A stretch of 64,000 nucleotides of DNA from Acanthochromis polyacanthus (Eukaryota; Chordata; Actinopteri; Pomacentridae). Below are positions 25,060-37,904 of the stretch, one piece after another. The notes under the pieces are model-generated. The model searched no databases. It saw only the letters and a program-made list of their open reading frames with translations, and had not been told where the DNA came from. The position numbers and the translations under genes were made by a program. The stretch covers positions 4,508,251 through 4,572,250 of the forward strand of contig NC_067113.1 of NCBI RefSeq assembly GCF_021347895.1, read 5' to 3'. Numbering within the stretch: position 1 is the first letter of the stretch; the number at the start of each line of letters is the position of its first letter.

Positions 25060-26399
25060 TATATTTATTTATTTATTTATTGTTGTTTAACAGTGGAGCA
25101 TATCCTCTTATGAGCATTCAAAAACTAATTTATTACAAAGTCTGTATTGAAATACAGGCCCCAAATTAGATGCTTGTAAGAATGAAAGAAAAATGAATGT
25201 ACCTGTGAATACTGAGACACAAGTCAGTACACCTTGAGTACATCTGTGGTTTTCCAACAAGCCTCGTTGCTTGCCCATGGTCAAAAAATGACCTGCCAAC
25301 ATCAGAATGTTCTCAGTTCTGGTACACACAATGTGTCTATCTGCATGTCTGCATTATCAGTCCATGCGGAGAAGAACTGCCAGAGATATTGAAAAATGTG
25401 ATTGTGAGACTTCACAGAGATGGAAAAGGACACAGGGAGATCAATGACCAACTAAAAGCTATAGTTCAAGCAATAAACAGGAACTATAGAATGAGCTATA
25501 GTACCATTTATTAGCCATCTTCCTAAAATGATGCCATAGACAGAGTGTTACTTCCACAACTCAACCTTGTGCTCATCGTCACAAATGAATACAAGAGAAC
25601 ACATTTGGGGTATTTCGAAGAGGACAGTACAGCAACTCAACTTCTCCAGAACAGAGCAGTTGGAAAAGGTTGTTTTTGAAGAATGGCAGAATATCTATTG
25701 AGAAACTTGGTGTCTTCTATTCGAGGATTAAGGCTGTGATCAAAAACAAAGTTGGACTGAAGTATTTCAAAAAATAAGAGATTTAAATCCCACCAATGAA
25801 AGGTGCATAGACCTTGACACAAGGACCAAATGATTAGATTTTGGCAGTGGTACAGCTTATAGTCTGGATGTACGAATTTTTCAAAAAGATTTCAGCCATT
25901 AGAAATATATGGCAATGGCAACCAAGACTTCCACTGATGCCAGAAATCTTAAAACTTAATGGTACTTTGTTATCATACTGAGAGTACTGCAGATGATGTA
26001 GGTATTGGAGATAATGGACAATAACAACAACTTGTACAAATACTGTGACAAGTGCAGGTGCAGCAGCAGTTATACACTACGGAGTGTCTCAGAGCATTTC
26101 AAGCTAAAGGAGGAAACAGAGCAAAAATTATCTGCATAACAAACATAGGCATCCAGATCTGCACAAAGAATTAAAGGTAAATGATCATCAGTTTAACATT
26201 AAATCATCCCATCAAAATGTGAAAATTCTGAAATGTTACTGTCATTGCTATATTATCTCGGCTAATGTTAGATTGTTTAGGCAATTGTCATGATTGTTCA
26301 TAATGTGAGCAGAGTGCTGTTCATATCTTCACAACATAACTTTACATGTTAGTAAATTGAGTGTATATCAGTTTGGGGGAGAAAAGCTAATATTTACAT
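25060..26399. other. Intron 5 sequence, no gene recognised
   Basis: An ATTT tetranucleotide run lies at 25064-25081. About 25380-25560 (GTGAGACTTCACAGAGATGG and following) looks like worn transposase-type coding sequence, but no motif is strong enough to name. The rest is unassigned. Confidence 0.4.
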
Positions 26400-26513
26400 T
26401 AGGCTTGGGCAGTATTACAGTAATACCGTATACTGCCGGTGTTTAAAAATAGCAGCGGTATCAGTTCCAATACCGTCATGAAAAAAATGCAATGCTCTTA
26501 TACAGGAGATAAG

Positions 26514-26886
26514 TGTTATGAGAGTGTGTGGCTCCGTTATGAGAGAGGGAGAGAGAGCAGCGTGTGTGTGTGAGAGGGGGAGAGCGAGATGTCCGAGCGA
26601 CCCTGAATGCAGCGTGAGCGAGGAAGACGGCAGTCGATTCGGGGAGGAAGAGAGAAGAGGTGTGTAGCTACTGGGTTAGCGTGACTGTATGGTTAAGCCG
26701 CAGTTAATTTACAATAAAGGCTGCAGTATTCTTCAATAAGGCCAGGCTCCTGTGTCTTTGCCTTCTACGACTGCTGAGGAAGTGAAGGGGGTTAACCCCG
26801 AAGTAACAACAATAACTTCGGCCCTGGAGAACTGTCCTCCCTGGGCTTCCTGATCACGGTCGGGAGCTGACCAGGAAAGGTTAACA
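26514..26886 (+). mobile_element. Solo LTR nested in the BED hAT
   Basis: It begins TGTTATGAGAG and ends GGTTAACA, so the ends form the usual short TGTTA/TAACA inverted repeat. It is bounded on both sides by TAAG (26510-26513 and 26887-26890), a 4-bp target duplication. AATAAAGGCTGCAG, a likely poly(A) signal, lies at about 26713. No internal region remains, so it is a product of LTR-LTR recombination. Superfamily not determined. Confidence 0.7.
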
Positions 26887-27049
26887 TAAGGATTAAATAT
26901 TAAATAAAAGTCATTTAATGCCTATAATTTATTCTCTGTCCAGTAGCACTTATGTGTGGTTGAATTTTCAGTTTTACTTAAACAGTTATGTTTTAGCCTA
27001 CTTTTGGAGACTTTCCATAAAGTTTATGAATGGGACGTCATCACGTGAC

Positions 27050-27245
27050 AGCATGAAGGAGACAGAGAGGGGGGAGATGGCAGATTCCGCACGGAGTAAC
27101 TTGGTGTCAAAAAAGAACACAACTTCTGCAGTTTGGGAGTATTTCGGGTTCCAGGCAAACGAGAAAGGAGAGCCGGTAAATACTGATGATCAAAAGGTGA
27201 TTGCGAGAGATGGAAACACCTCTAACCTAAGGACGCATCTCTGAA
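27050..27245 (+). pseudogene. BED zinc-finger remnant of a hAT transposase
   Basis: Reads MKETERGEMADSARSNLVSK, then SAVWEYFGFQANEKGEPVN and ARDGNTSNLRTHL, followed by a stop and NHP. This is the BED finger pattern of ZBED1-like hAT proteins, but the block carrying the first two zinc-binding cysteines is missing between the two halves. A DNA-binding domain in life, non-functional here. Confidence 0.75.
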
Positions 27246-27449
27246 TCAACCACCCACTCACTGCTGCGAGTATTCAATTTCCGAACGTGAAGGCACAAGC
27301 CAGTAACGGTAATAGTCACGGTAATACCGTATACCCCGGTAAAATGTGAAAGAAATTTGACATTATCAAAATTTGGATACCGCCCAAGCCTAATTGAAAT
27401 ACATTCCTTGGATTATTTTTTGCTGTAGTACTTAAATACAATAGGGATG

Positions 27450-27870
27450 CAATAGCTGAAAGGAAAGAATGGGATACATAAACACAGGAAACTAAGGTTA
27501 TGGTACAATAGCGACGACTAAAGGAATACTGGAGAATTACACCATTGACGATATAAACACGAAGGGAGAACTACGAAAGCCCAGAACAGACAATTAACTA
27601 GGAGGTAGTACAGACTGAATCTTATGAATCTAAATGGACGCAGGAACAGGGAACAAACCAGAAGCAAATATCGCAAGGCTAGGAAAGTTGTCAAGGACAG
27701 GAAGTTCCCAGGGTAAAACATTCATGCCCATGGCATGACACAGGAAACTGAAGTACAGGGGCAGAACGCACTCATAAGCCACAGCCCTTCTTTTACAGCA
27801 GTGCAGATTGGAAAAAGGTGAGCCACTCCTCACCACAGGTGGGGCAGAGATGGGGGTGAACAGCATGACA
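27450..27870 (-). mobile_element. Possible LTR-type sequence, minus strand
   Basis: Read on the minus strand it is pyrimidine-rich with the texture of teleost gypsy LTRs (for example TTCCTGTCCTTGACAACTTT, TTTGTTCCCTGTTCCTGCGT). No terminal TG/CA pair, target duplication or coding region was found. Confidence 0.25.
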
Positions 27871-28440
27871 AAACTTTTCTTAACCTTTGCAGTTATAAGT
27901 CAGTGTCCTGGACTTGTAATCAAACAGAAGCCCTTAGAGTCCATCAAAAAGTCATCCCCCGTCAAGTTCTTCCTGTGTTAACATGAGCAGATTCACTGGA
28001 AACCTCATGGCAAACATCTGCGCTCTCTCTAAATAGATGCCTAGAACTACTGATCAGGTGAACAAGTCTTCTTAACCCAATTGGAAGCAACAGCCCCAAC
28101 AAGCTAAGCTTTCCCTGAGGCCCCTCTTTCTCTGTCAGATAAAAAAAATTCTTCACAGGAAACTTTACTATCTTCATACACCAAACCCTTCTTATTATTT
28201 CTGGTCATCTGGTTTTGGGTCACTCATAGTGGAGACAGCATAATTTCAACATCCACTCGTTCTTTGTTAAGATAATCATCTGAAGTTCCTTCTTCTGTCG
28301 TTCTTCATGCCTGCAGTCTGTCGGTCTTGCAGTCGGGGTCACTGCCATCTCTCAAATCACTGAAATCCTTGATTTCTCTGTCATTATACCTAAATATCAT
28401 GGCCTACAGGAGGTTTTTAGTAATTAATGGGTTCACAAGA
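27871..28440. other. Intron 5 segment, nothing recognised
   Basis: Between the LTR-like sequence and the LINE tail. No motif or repeat structure identified. Confidence 0.4.
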
Positions 28441-28469
28441 CCCTGATGATGAGATCATTAATCTGCTTA

Positions 28470-29346
28470 CTGGAGTCCTCCTGCCCTTCAGTCTTGGGCC
28501 TTCTTATCTTTCAGAACTGTTTTTACCCACAAACCTTCTCGGACCCTGCGCTCCTCTGGCAAGCGTCTCCTCCAAATTCCTGATGTCAATTTAAAGACTC
28601 AGGGGGAGATATCTTTTAAGTTCTATGGCCCTAAACTCTGGAACGACTTGCCGCAGGAGCTCAGGGATGCAGAGAATGTTCATATTTTTAAGAGCAGGCT
28701 CAAGACCCACCTTTTTAATCAAGCTTTTAATATTTATTTTCAGTTTAGCTTTGACTTGGTAATCGATTATTGGTAATCGATTATTTGTCATTTATTGGTG
28801 TACGTATTTATTTTATTTATTATTATTTATTTATTTTATTATCTTATAATGGGTTCTATGTTTCTATGTTTTATCTGCTCTTATCATTTTTATCTTATTC
28901 CAATGTTTCCTCTGAGGGAGCTCTCTGCATCGGGAGCGTGGCTCGCCTGTGGCTGTCAGGGTGCTGTGCTGTGGGTTCCTGGCGGAGGTTTGGGGGTCAC
29001 TCCCACTCCTCCTCTCGGTGTCCTGTGTTGGAGCCCTGGTTGCCATGGGCGACCTGCTGCTCTCGGTGCAGACGGCTCCTTGGGTGCGTTTCCTCTTCTG
29101 GTTCATCTCTGCCCAGCCTTATATTATATTTTAATATTCATTGCATTAGTGTATGGTTGAGGGCGAGAAGGGGGGTGGGTCTGGTTATAGTGTGACTGTG
29201 TTTTTGTGTTATATCTTTGGGTTTGGGGAAGACGGGTTAGCGGGTGGAGTGGGTGGAGTGGGATTGTTTTTAATCTGTGAAGCACTTTGTGCTGCAACTC
29301 CGTATGAAAAGTGCTATATAAATAAAGTTTGATTGATTGATTGATT
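28470..29346 (+). mobile_element. L2/CR1-type LINE 3' end
   Basis: The C-terminal part of a reverse transcriptase protein is readable at about 28515-28735: SFRTVFTHKPSRTLRSSGKR and ISFKFYGPKLWNDLPQELRD, then IFKSRLKTHLFNQAF. A 3' UTR of about 600 bp follows, ending AAGCACTTTGTGCTGCAACT, GTGCTATATAAATAAAGTTT and a (TTGA)n tail (29325-29345), the usual end of L2/CR1 LINEs. The 5' part is missing. Confidence 0.85.
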
Positions 29347-30222
29347 CAGTTGACTATGTACCCTCTTCCTTTCTGGGGGAGAGAAGCTATGAAAAAGTAT
29401 ATCAGTGACTTCCATGTGCCACATTCATCTTACGCTCATTTTCCCCTCTTGGTCAAGGTTTCTTGTTTCCGCAAAAGAAGTAAAGTGCTCCCTACATTGA
29501 TTTATTAATTAGTATGGCTTCAGTAACTTCACTATGAAAAATAAGTACCCCTTCACTGAGCAACAATTTTTTTTAAGCTGGACTTAGGAATGCATACAGA
29601 CTGCTCAGGCATGGGAGGGCACTGAACAGAAGACAGCCTTTAATAGTCTCCTCAGTCACTTTGAGAGACAAATGGTCTCACCAATGCCCTGACAAGGCTG
29701 GGGTCAACGATGCCCTTCGTGACTTCCTCAAACACTTTATCTTTATTTCCGAGATTATACAAGACAGCAGTAGAAAAGCAATTCAGTATTGAAATAAATT
29801 AAGGAAACTAATTCAAGGCTAGAACAAAGCAGTGTAAAGTAATGCTGGCTATGATACTGAGGCTGATACTGACGTAGCATCACACATGATGCTTAAAAGT
29901 TGCATATGAAAATAATATTGCGCCTGAAGGATGAGATGAAAATGAAACACTAGATATTCAAAATGTAGTACATGAAAACGAAATGTTACAAATGATAATG
30001 AAATACTACACGTGAAACTGAAATATTGGACCTGAGAAATAAAATGAAAAATGTAATGTGCATTTCATTGACAATGTTGTCATGAATGTGAAATATTACA
30101 CATGTAAGAAAAGTATTGCAAAAGAAAATGAAATGTTGCACATCATACTGAAAATGGTTTTGCCAAACTATTGAGAAAACAAATGCCAAGTAATGCAAGT
30201 GCATTGATTTTATTGTTTAGAT
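29347..30222. other. Intron 5 segment, nothing recognised
   Basis: AT-rich; about 29930-30190 contains loosely repeated GAAATGTTACA/GAAATATT-like units, resembling a decayed short-unit tandem array. No coding signal. Confidence 0.4.
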
Positions 30223-30615
30223 CAGACATGTCAAACTCATTTTAGTTCAGGGGCCACATTCAGGCAAATTTGATGTCAAGTGGGCTGGACCAGTAAAATC
30301 ACATCATAATTACTTATAAATAACCACAAATCCAATTTTTTCCTTTGTTTTAATTTTTAAAAAAGTACATTATGAAAATGTTCACATTTAAGGATGATCT
30401 TTTTACAAAACATTATAAACGACCTGAAATTTCTTGAGAAAAACATTATGACTCAGTTTATCATTTAAACATTACAACATCCAGATCACAGTGTTTTTAC
30501 ATAGAAACAAAACATTTAGTAACGGGTATCTGGAACTGAACAATATATTTTGTGAAGACAGCCTTTGAAAAGATAAAGGCACTCGTGCAGTTGTCAAAGC
30601 CAACTTCCCTAAAGC
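30223..30615 (+). mobile_element. hAT/Charlie-type non-autonomous fragment
   Basis: CAGACATGTCAAACTCATTT and GTTCAGGGGCCACATTCAGG, then AAGTGGGCTGGACCAGTAAA, is the characteristic left end of a hAT (Charlie-type) repeat widespread in fish and other vertebrates. The right end was not securely located. No protein motif. Confidence 0.6.
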
Positions 30616-31219
30616 AGCTGCAGTGGTTTCTTAGCATTTCTGTCTTGGTTTGCTGTCGCATTTGGGACTACTACTCTTTTTTTCATCATTTGTCTGGTCT
30701 CCTTTAGCCCTTGTCAAACTCAAGAGGTGCCTCAAATGGTTATCCAAATAGACCCCTCACACCAGTATATTGTTAAGGTAAATGCTTTTGACATTGAGGT
30801 GGGACAATTTTTTTTCGAATGCTCTGTCCAAGACTCCATTCTTGTGCATTCTTGTTTCATTATTTGTTCCCCCTGAGCTCTACTACAATGTTTTGAATTG
30901 TAGTTGTTGGTTATGAAATTATCTTTGGAATGGAGGCACTGGGATAAGATGGCTGAGCAACAATTCATTATTTGGACTGATTTTAAGAAGCTAGCGAGTA
31001 TCCAAACAACTACATGACTAAACTCACGTCTGGCCAACGTCACCCTCACTTAACATCTAGGTTCCAAGAAAGTTAAGCCACATTCCATCTCTGACCAGTG
31101 TGTCTCTAAGGCATCCGCCTCTATTCCCGACCCAGGTAATGGTCCATTTGGCCCTGTACTCTGTGTATTCCCAGGTTCTCCAGCTGGGGCAGACTTCTGG
31201 GTTCTCTGCCTCCCAGGAA

Positions 31220-31800
31220 TAGCCTAGCCGCGCTAGACCCATGTTCTGAATTCTGAAGGCACAAGGGTCTAGGGCCGCTCGATAGGGAGGGAGGCGGGCT
31301 AAAAGGTTGTCTTTCAAATCACTCTGCAGCAATTGGGTAGGTATACAACCAGTCAGTGCAACGAATAGGCTGACGGAGTTCCTAGAGCGCCGGCGGATTG
31401 TGGCTAAGTCCCATTAGCTTCCCAACCAGCGGAGCCAACTGGTATATTAAGGATTTGCCGTATCCCGTCGGCATAAGTCCAAATACGTCTTTCTTCTCAA
31501 TGAAACACTTCAGTGCCGTCCGTTGTTTATCTTTCAAGTTGAATTTTAGCTTCAAATCTTTAAGGGCTGTGGCCAAAGCCGAGTCGAAAGATAACTGTTT
31601 ATTGTGCGCTGGTTGTTTCTGTCAGAATCGTCGCGCCTCTGTCGTCACTTCGTTACTCTCGCCTTCTGACTCTACACTTCATGGTGATTCGTCCGGCCAG
31701 TTTTAGGAGAATCCAGCCTCGAGCCTTACGGAGGGTAACTCGACCCACCCTGGCAGAGAATTAAATTCGTTGCCGTGGGTTGTCTAGCACGGCTAGGCTA
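31220..31800. mobile_element. Element with 9-bp target duplications carrying a RecQ-like helicase fragment (copy A)
   Basis: 581 bp bounded by a perfect 9-bp duplication TCCCAGGAA (31211-31219 and 31801-31809). The ends are inverted: TAGCCTAGCCGCGCTAGAC at the left and its near-inverse, GTCTAGCACGGCTAGGCTA, at the right. A related 460-bp copy at 57440-57899 lies in the opposite orientation and has its own 9-bp duplication. Nine-base duplications are typical of Mutator-like elements, but no transposase is present, so the superfamily is inferred. The interior encodes part of a helicase on the minus strand. Confidence 0.8.
31382..31576 (-). pseudogene. RecQ-like DNA helicase N-terminal fragment
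   Basis: Reads ALKDLKLKFNLKDKQRTALK, then CFIEKKDVFGLMPTGYGKSL and IYQLAPLVGKLMGL. This covers the region before motif I and motif I itself; PTGYGKS is a Walker A box and the KDVFGLMPTGYGKSLIYQ pattern is that of RecQ-family helicases. All later motifs (DEAH box, motifs III-VI) are absent. In full-length form such a protein would unwind DNA using ATP. Here it is a remnant inside a transposable element, not part of a host helicase gene. Confidence 0.8.
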
Positions 31801-31809
31801 TCCCAGGAA

Positions 31810-33367
<1,558 letters not shown>

Positions 33368-33539
33368 CTATATCATTTCAATACTTCTTGCACTACTCAA
33401 AATCCTAATGCACATGTATATGTGGCCAATTCAATCCACAACAAAAGATGTCAAAAGAGGAATGCATTAAATTACCTAATGCTTGAGGAAAATATTTAAT
33501 GAAAAAATGAACAATAATTCTTATTTTTTGCACATACTC

Positions 33540-34030
33540 CCTTCTGAGCCTAGAATTAAACATGCTCTGTTGAAGTCATGGCTGCAGCTTCCCTGTACTA
33601 CTTCCCACATCAGCCTCTGTTGGCCGCCGGCTCTGCTCTGGCAATCTTTTGCCTCGGTCTGCTCCGGCTTGTCTCATCAGACCCCAACTCCCTTGAGCCT
33701 GTTCATCCCTATAGTTCAGTTTTCTGTTTGTATGTATTCCCATTTTGTTACCTTAGGTTAGTTGTTTAATATCAGTTTTCCATTGCCTTCCCCATCTTAG
33801 TTAGTTTAGAATTTTCCTTTTGGTTTTGTAGTTTTGCCCATTTTTTGAATGAGTTTTGGATACTTCTTGTTCAGTTCTTTATCCAGAGCTCAGTTACCCC
33901 ATTCAGAACTGGATTCAGTTTTTCTGTTGTTTAATAAACCTTGATTTATTTATTTTTTTATTGGTCTTTGTCTGCTTTGGTGTCCGCACTTGGGTTCAAG
34001 CCTCTACTTCGACTCTACTATTTGGTATAT
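33540..34030 (+). mobile_element. LTR-like fragment (gypsy-type)
   Basis: A pyrimidine-rich block with CACATCAGCCTCTGTTGGCC early, TTTAATAAACCTTGATTTAT as a likely poly(A) region (about 33930), and TTGGTGTCCGCACTTGGGTT near the end. It resembles teleost gypsy LTR 3' parts such as 2770-3240. No TG/CA boundaries or target duplication could be fixed. Confidence 0.35.
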
Positions 34031-34189
34031 CAGAAAAATACTTAGAATGTCTAGATTCATAGTATGTCAACTGCAGCATGCCAAAAATACCTAGATGTCC
34101 TATTACATCCAGTCTCTATTTGCAGTACAGAAGCCAGCATGCTCTTTTGGCCATTATGACTCACAAACCTCAGTGCAGTGGAAGGCATG

Positions 34190-35000
34190 ATAACAGTGTC
34201 TCACCCAAGTAACAAGCTTAACACCCAAGCTTGATGGATTGGGAAGTGGGCAGTTCCAAACAAGTAAGGGTAAGATGCTCCCGCCCTCAACGAATCCTAC
34301 AATCACACCAATGGCAAGTGAAATCAACCCTTATCCACCCTACCCTGGGATATGAACATCTCATTGATTTTGCATTGGAAAACAAATGGACCATACTGAC
34401 CACCAGATTTAAGAAAAAATGAAAACAAACTTTGGATATTCACCTATTTGAATGCAACCAAGGCACAGCTTGATTACACTATGGTAAATCAGAAGTGCAT
34501 GAACAGCTTTATGAAGTGTGAAGCACACATCTTCTTGGGAGTCAATTCTGATCACAGAGTTCTCACTAAGTTCCGTCTCAGCTTGCGTGTAAGTAAAACT
34601 GCAAAATCCCAGAAAACACGGTGTTATGATTGGCCCAAATTTTGTCCACAATCTTGCAGCTGAAAACCATGTCCCAGTCAAACCAAAAGTTAAGAGACAG
34701 CCTGAATGAAAATCAAAAAGAGACCCAACATGAACAATTAAAAAAGGCAAATCCAACAAAACAAAATCAAACCAAATTCTTGAAAGCACATAAAGATCTT
34801 AATGAAACTTACTTTGAATATGTTCAAAGTAAAATCAGTATCACATGTGATGCAGTGAACAAACAATCTGCTCTTGCTTGGCAAACTGTCAACAGGTTGC
34901 AAAATTAGGCTTCAAACTAGAAAAAAATGGGCTGAAAAGATCACTTCCTAAACCTTCACGACAAACCTCCAAGAACTTCAAAAGAACAGAAGAAGCTTCC
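34190..35000 (+). pseudogene. RTE-type LINE endonuclease fragment
   Basis: One frame reads YEHLIDFALENKWTILTTRF then KKK; another continues ATKAQLDYTMVNQKCMNSFM and VNSDHRVLTKFRLSLRV. This is the end of the APE-like endonuclease of RTE/BovB LINEs, including the catalytic SDHR box. Automated annotation often mislabels such ORFs as craniofacial development protein 2. Frames are broken. The RT C-terminal part of probably the same element lies at 36365-36710. Confidence 0.7.
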
Positions 35001-35689
35001 CCTCATTCAGGCATGGAGTCAGGATGTCACAAGGCTTTTTTTCTGTCCAATGATTTTCTAAAGTCCAGCCCACCAGTGTATTTTCTAACTGAAGCAACGT
35101 TCATTCATTTTGCCCGCTCCGTGCTCACCACATCGCAGCTACACAAGACTCTAAAGATGCACAAATCTCCTCCTCCCCAACCTCCTCCTTTTTAAAGGTT
35201 CAATATCATAGCTCATAATCTCATAGAGGGCTGCAGCACACCTCTGCATCTACTCTGTTCAGTCTGTGGAATAGGACAATGAGCCAGCTTATGTTTTCTT
35301 GTCATCTTAACAAGCCGCAAACCTGAAATGCTCACTTAGAGAGATGATTTCTAATCCGTAGAGGAAGAAAGAATCAAGGGAATGGATGTTTCTCATATTT
35401 TATGGGACTTTCGGATAAAGATTGTTCATAACTGTATGTTAAAACCATGTAAATTGGATTTTGTTGACTGATGACCATTTAAGTTGGTCTCCTTGTTTCT
35501 GTGTTCACACTGTATCAATTTAAATGTGAATCTTAGGCTCTGCTGGGGGGGTTGTGATCTCAGACTGTCACAGTCACCACCAGACACCAATGTATGTCAG
35601 TCCAAAATAAATGGTTAAATCTGACAAAGTTCCTGTCTGAATTGTTTAAAATAAGCTAAACATCAAATAAGGGAACTTCACAATGGACA

Positions 35690-36345
35690 AATTGACACAT
35701 GTAACAGCACACCTGCGTTCAATCACCATGTGCCATGAAAGCCCAGTTCATTTACCTACATATTGCCAGACCACAGACAATGAAAACTCATTTGACCGCC
35801 ACTCCCTGATCTGTCTAATACCTATATGCACCATACCGCTGGATTCACCAAGACCATCCTGCAATGACAGCACACATGCCACCCAGATCCTGCCCGTACC
35901 TGCTGCTGGCCCTGCTCTGTCATTCCCTCAGCCTTCGCCAGCTCGGGCTCAATTTGCCGACTTCTCTGAGCCTGCCTGCTCCTCTAGTTAAGTTTACCCA
36001 TCCTGTGAATATCCTTGTTTTGTTGGTCTCGCTTTAGTTCATTCATATGAATTTCCATTGGTTTCCCCCTTGTTGTTAGTTAAGAGTATTTCCTGATTTT
36101 TGCAGTTTTGCCAATTTCTTTATTAGGTTTTCTAGTTCTCAGTTCTGACTCTGCTCTCACCCAGTTATCCCTGCTTGTGTTTGTATTTCCCCACTTAGTT
36201 TGGAGAATATTTATCCTTTAGTGTGAATTTGGAAGGCCATCTGTTTAGTTATTTTGCTTTTACTTACTCATCTCTACTTGTATCATGTCGTTTCTGCCAT
36301 TGTAATAAACTTCTAAACTTGAAAATGCCTCTGTCATATTGGTCT
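35690..36345 (+). mobile_element. LTR-like insertion between two RTE LINE pieces
   Basis: Pyrimidine-rich, with GTAATAAACTTCTAAACTTG as a likely poly(A) region at about 36303 and CCTCTGTCATATTGGTCTCT beyond. It has the style of the LTR-like segments at 2770 and 33540. Its position between LINE endonuclease and RT remnants suggests a later insertion. Ends are not defined. Confidence 0.35.
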
Positions 36346-36364
36346 CTTTGTAAATGTAGACTTT

Positions 36365-36710
36365 AAATGAATTTATGTCCATCAATACTACAGGAAGAAT
36401 AAATTCACTGTCTCATTTAAATATTAATCGAGTACAAAATTTCAAATACCTTAGCAGTAAGGTGTCATCAACAATTGCAAAAGGGTGGTCTTCCATCTCA
36501 CAGCTAAACATTTCGAAATCTAATCTTTCAGATGACATGAAAAGGCAATTTTTTTCCAAGGCGTTATTGAATCCATACATCTGCATGATTTGACTGCATG
36601 GACGCTCGCAAAACATTTCAAATCTAACCTGGATAGCAGCTCCACTGGAATGCTTCATGCCATCCTCAAGGTTTCATGGAAACAGCACCCAACAAGAGAA
36701 TGACTTCTCC
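36365..36710 (+). pseudogene. RTE-type LINE, C-terminal RT fragment
   Basis: Reads INRVQNFKYLSSKVSSTIAK, then WSSISQLNISKSNLSDDMKR and QFFSKALLNPYICMI, then after a frame change a worn LDSSSTGMLHAILKVSW-like segment. This matches the region after the palm domain in RTE/BovB LINE reverse transcriptases (FKYLGS, W, FF..., LYG). Frames are broken. Confidence 0.7.
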
Positions 36711-36745
36711 CAGTTTTCACTGTTTTTAGTGTAGCTTCACTATGA

Positions 36746-37131
36746 ATGGGGCTGCACAGTGGGCTAGTGGTTAGCACTTTCGCCTTGCAGCAAGAAGATC
36801 CCCGGTTCAAATCCTGGCCTGGGCTCTTTCTGCATGGAGATTGCATGTTCTCCCTGTGCATGTGTGGGTTTTCTCCGGGTACTCCGGCTTCCTCCCACAG
36901 TCCAAAAATATGCTGAGGTTAACTGACTACTCTAAACTGTCCGTAGGTATGAATGTGAGTGTGATTGTTTGTCTGTATATGTAGCCCTGAGACAGACTGG
37001 TGACCTGTCCAGGGTGTCCCCTGCCTTTGCCTGAGTCAGCTGGGATAGGCTCCAGCACACACACACCCCACCCCCACACCCCACCCCTAGTGAGGATAAA
37101 GTGGTGTATAGAGAATGGATGGATGGATGGA
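36746..37131 (+). mobile_element. tRNA-like short interspersed repeat (full copy)
   Basis: The first 50 bp contain a box A-like TAGTGGTTAGCAC and a box B GGTTCAAATCC, as in tRNA-derived SINEs. They are followed by GTGGGTTTTCTCCGGGTACT, AGTCCAAAAATATGCTGAGG, GACCTGTCCAGGGTGTCCCC, CAGCTGGGATAGGCTCCAGC and an (ATGG)n tail. The whole pattern is very common in teleost genomes. Other copies here: 41633-41945 and 24952-25050 (reverse). Confidence 0.8.
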
Positions 37132-37900
37132 TAACTACGAATGTAGCTACATTGCACTTAGTAATTTAGGGGCACCATTCTCAGCTTGTCTGAGAAAACT
37201 ATCAATATAGACTAAATCTCAAAGAGACTTTGATTAAAATTATGTTGATCAGTCTGTTAGCTAAAACTCTAAAGTTGTGATTAAACTGATTTCAGTTCCC
37301 ACACAAAGAATTAAAGACATGAAAAACAAAAGAGCTAAGCATCAAGACCAACAAAAGGGAAAACAAGAGAGTGAACAAAAACTGCTCTGCTTTTGTCCTC
37401 CAAAGTTGGTCGGGGGTGCATCAGGATGTGGAGATAAGTTTGACGCAAATCTTGATGTAATCTAATCCTTCTCTCTTTCCTCTTTGGAAGGACAAAAAGC
37501 TGCATTTCTTAAATCAAATTAAAAATATATTACACGCGCAAACACGATCTAGCCTTCTCTCAGCATGACCAATCAGCATGGAATAAAAGATCAACGATAT
37601 ACATATACCTAACAAATCATGTAGGCTACACAAAACATAGAGGCAAGATATAAATATGCCTAGATGCAAAGAATATATGTTATTGTGGGAGGATATGTCA
37701 CAAGTTTACAACTGTACGCTGTTGAAGTGCACAGTTTTAAATATTACCAATTTCACATTTCACACATTAAATCAATGGTAATAGAGTTGTTAATACTGAT
37801 TCAATTCTGATATCGCCGGACCATCCAATGTCGCTAGATGACACTATGGGTCCATACAAGAAATATGGATATTTTGGTAAAACATTAACTTTGTTTCTAA
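37132..37900. other. Intron 4 segment, nothing recognised
   Basis: AT-rich unassigned sequence between two SINE-like repeats. Confidence 0.4.
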
Positions 37901-37904
37901 ATAA

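Larger units (their letters stand above)
26400..27392 (+). mobile_element. hAT-like element with BED-finger remnant, holding a solo LTR
   Basis: The ends are TAGGCTTGGGCAGTAT at 26400 and its inverse ATACCGCCCAAGCCTA ending at 27392. Flanking 8-mers ATTTACAT and ATTGAAAT agree at six of eight positions, consistent with a decayed hAT target duplication. A BED zinc-finger remnant is encoded at about 27050-27245. A 373-bp LTR is inserted near the left end. Most of the transposase is missing. Confidence 0.75.

Noticed and set aside
25360..25850. Tc1-like transposase fragment
   Set aside because: The texture (CTTCACAGAGATGG) is suggestive, but no catalytic or helix-turn-helix motif could be read.
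28770..29195. ORFs of 120-141 codons as a membrane protein
   Set aside because: They lie in the 3' UTR of an L2/CR1 LINE; hydrophobicity is due to T-rich sequence.
31382..31576. Exon of a host RecQ helicase gene
   Set aside because: Only the motif I region is present, inside a unit with inverted ends and a 9-bp duplication; no other helicase exons nearby.
34230..34663. Craniofacial development protein 2-like gene
   Set aside because: This label is commonly given to RTE LINE endonuclease fragments; frames are broken and LINE sequence surrounds it.
36746..36810. tRNA gene on the plus strand
   Set aside because: tRNA-like head of a repeat present three times in the window, without a proper acceptor stem.
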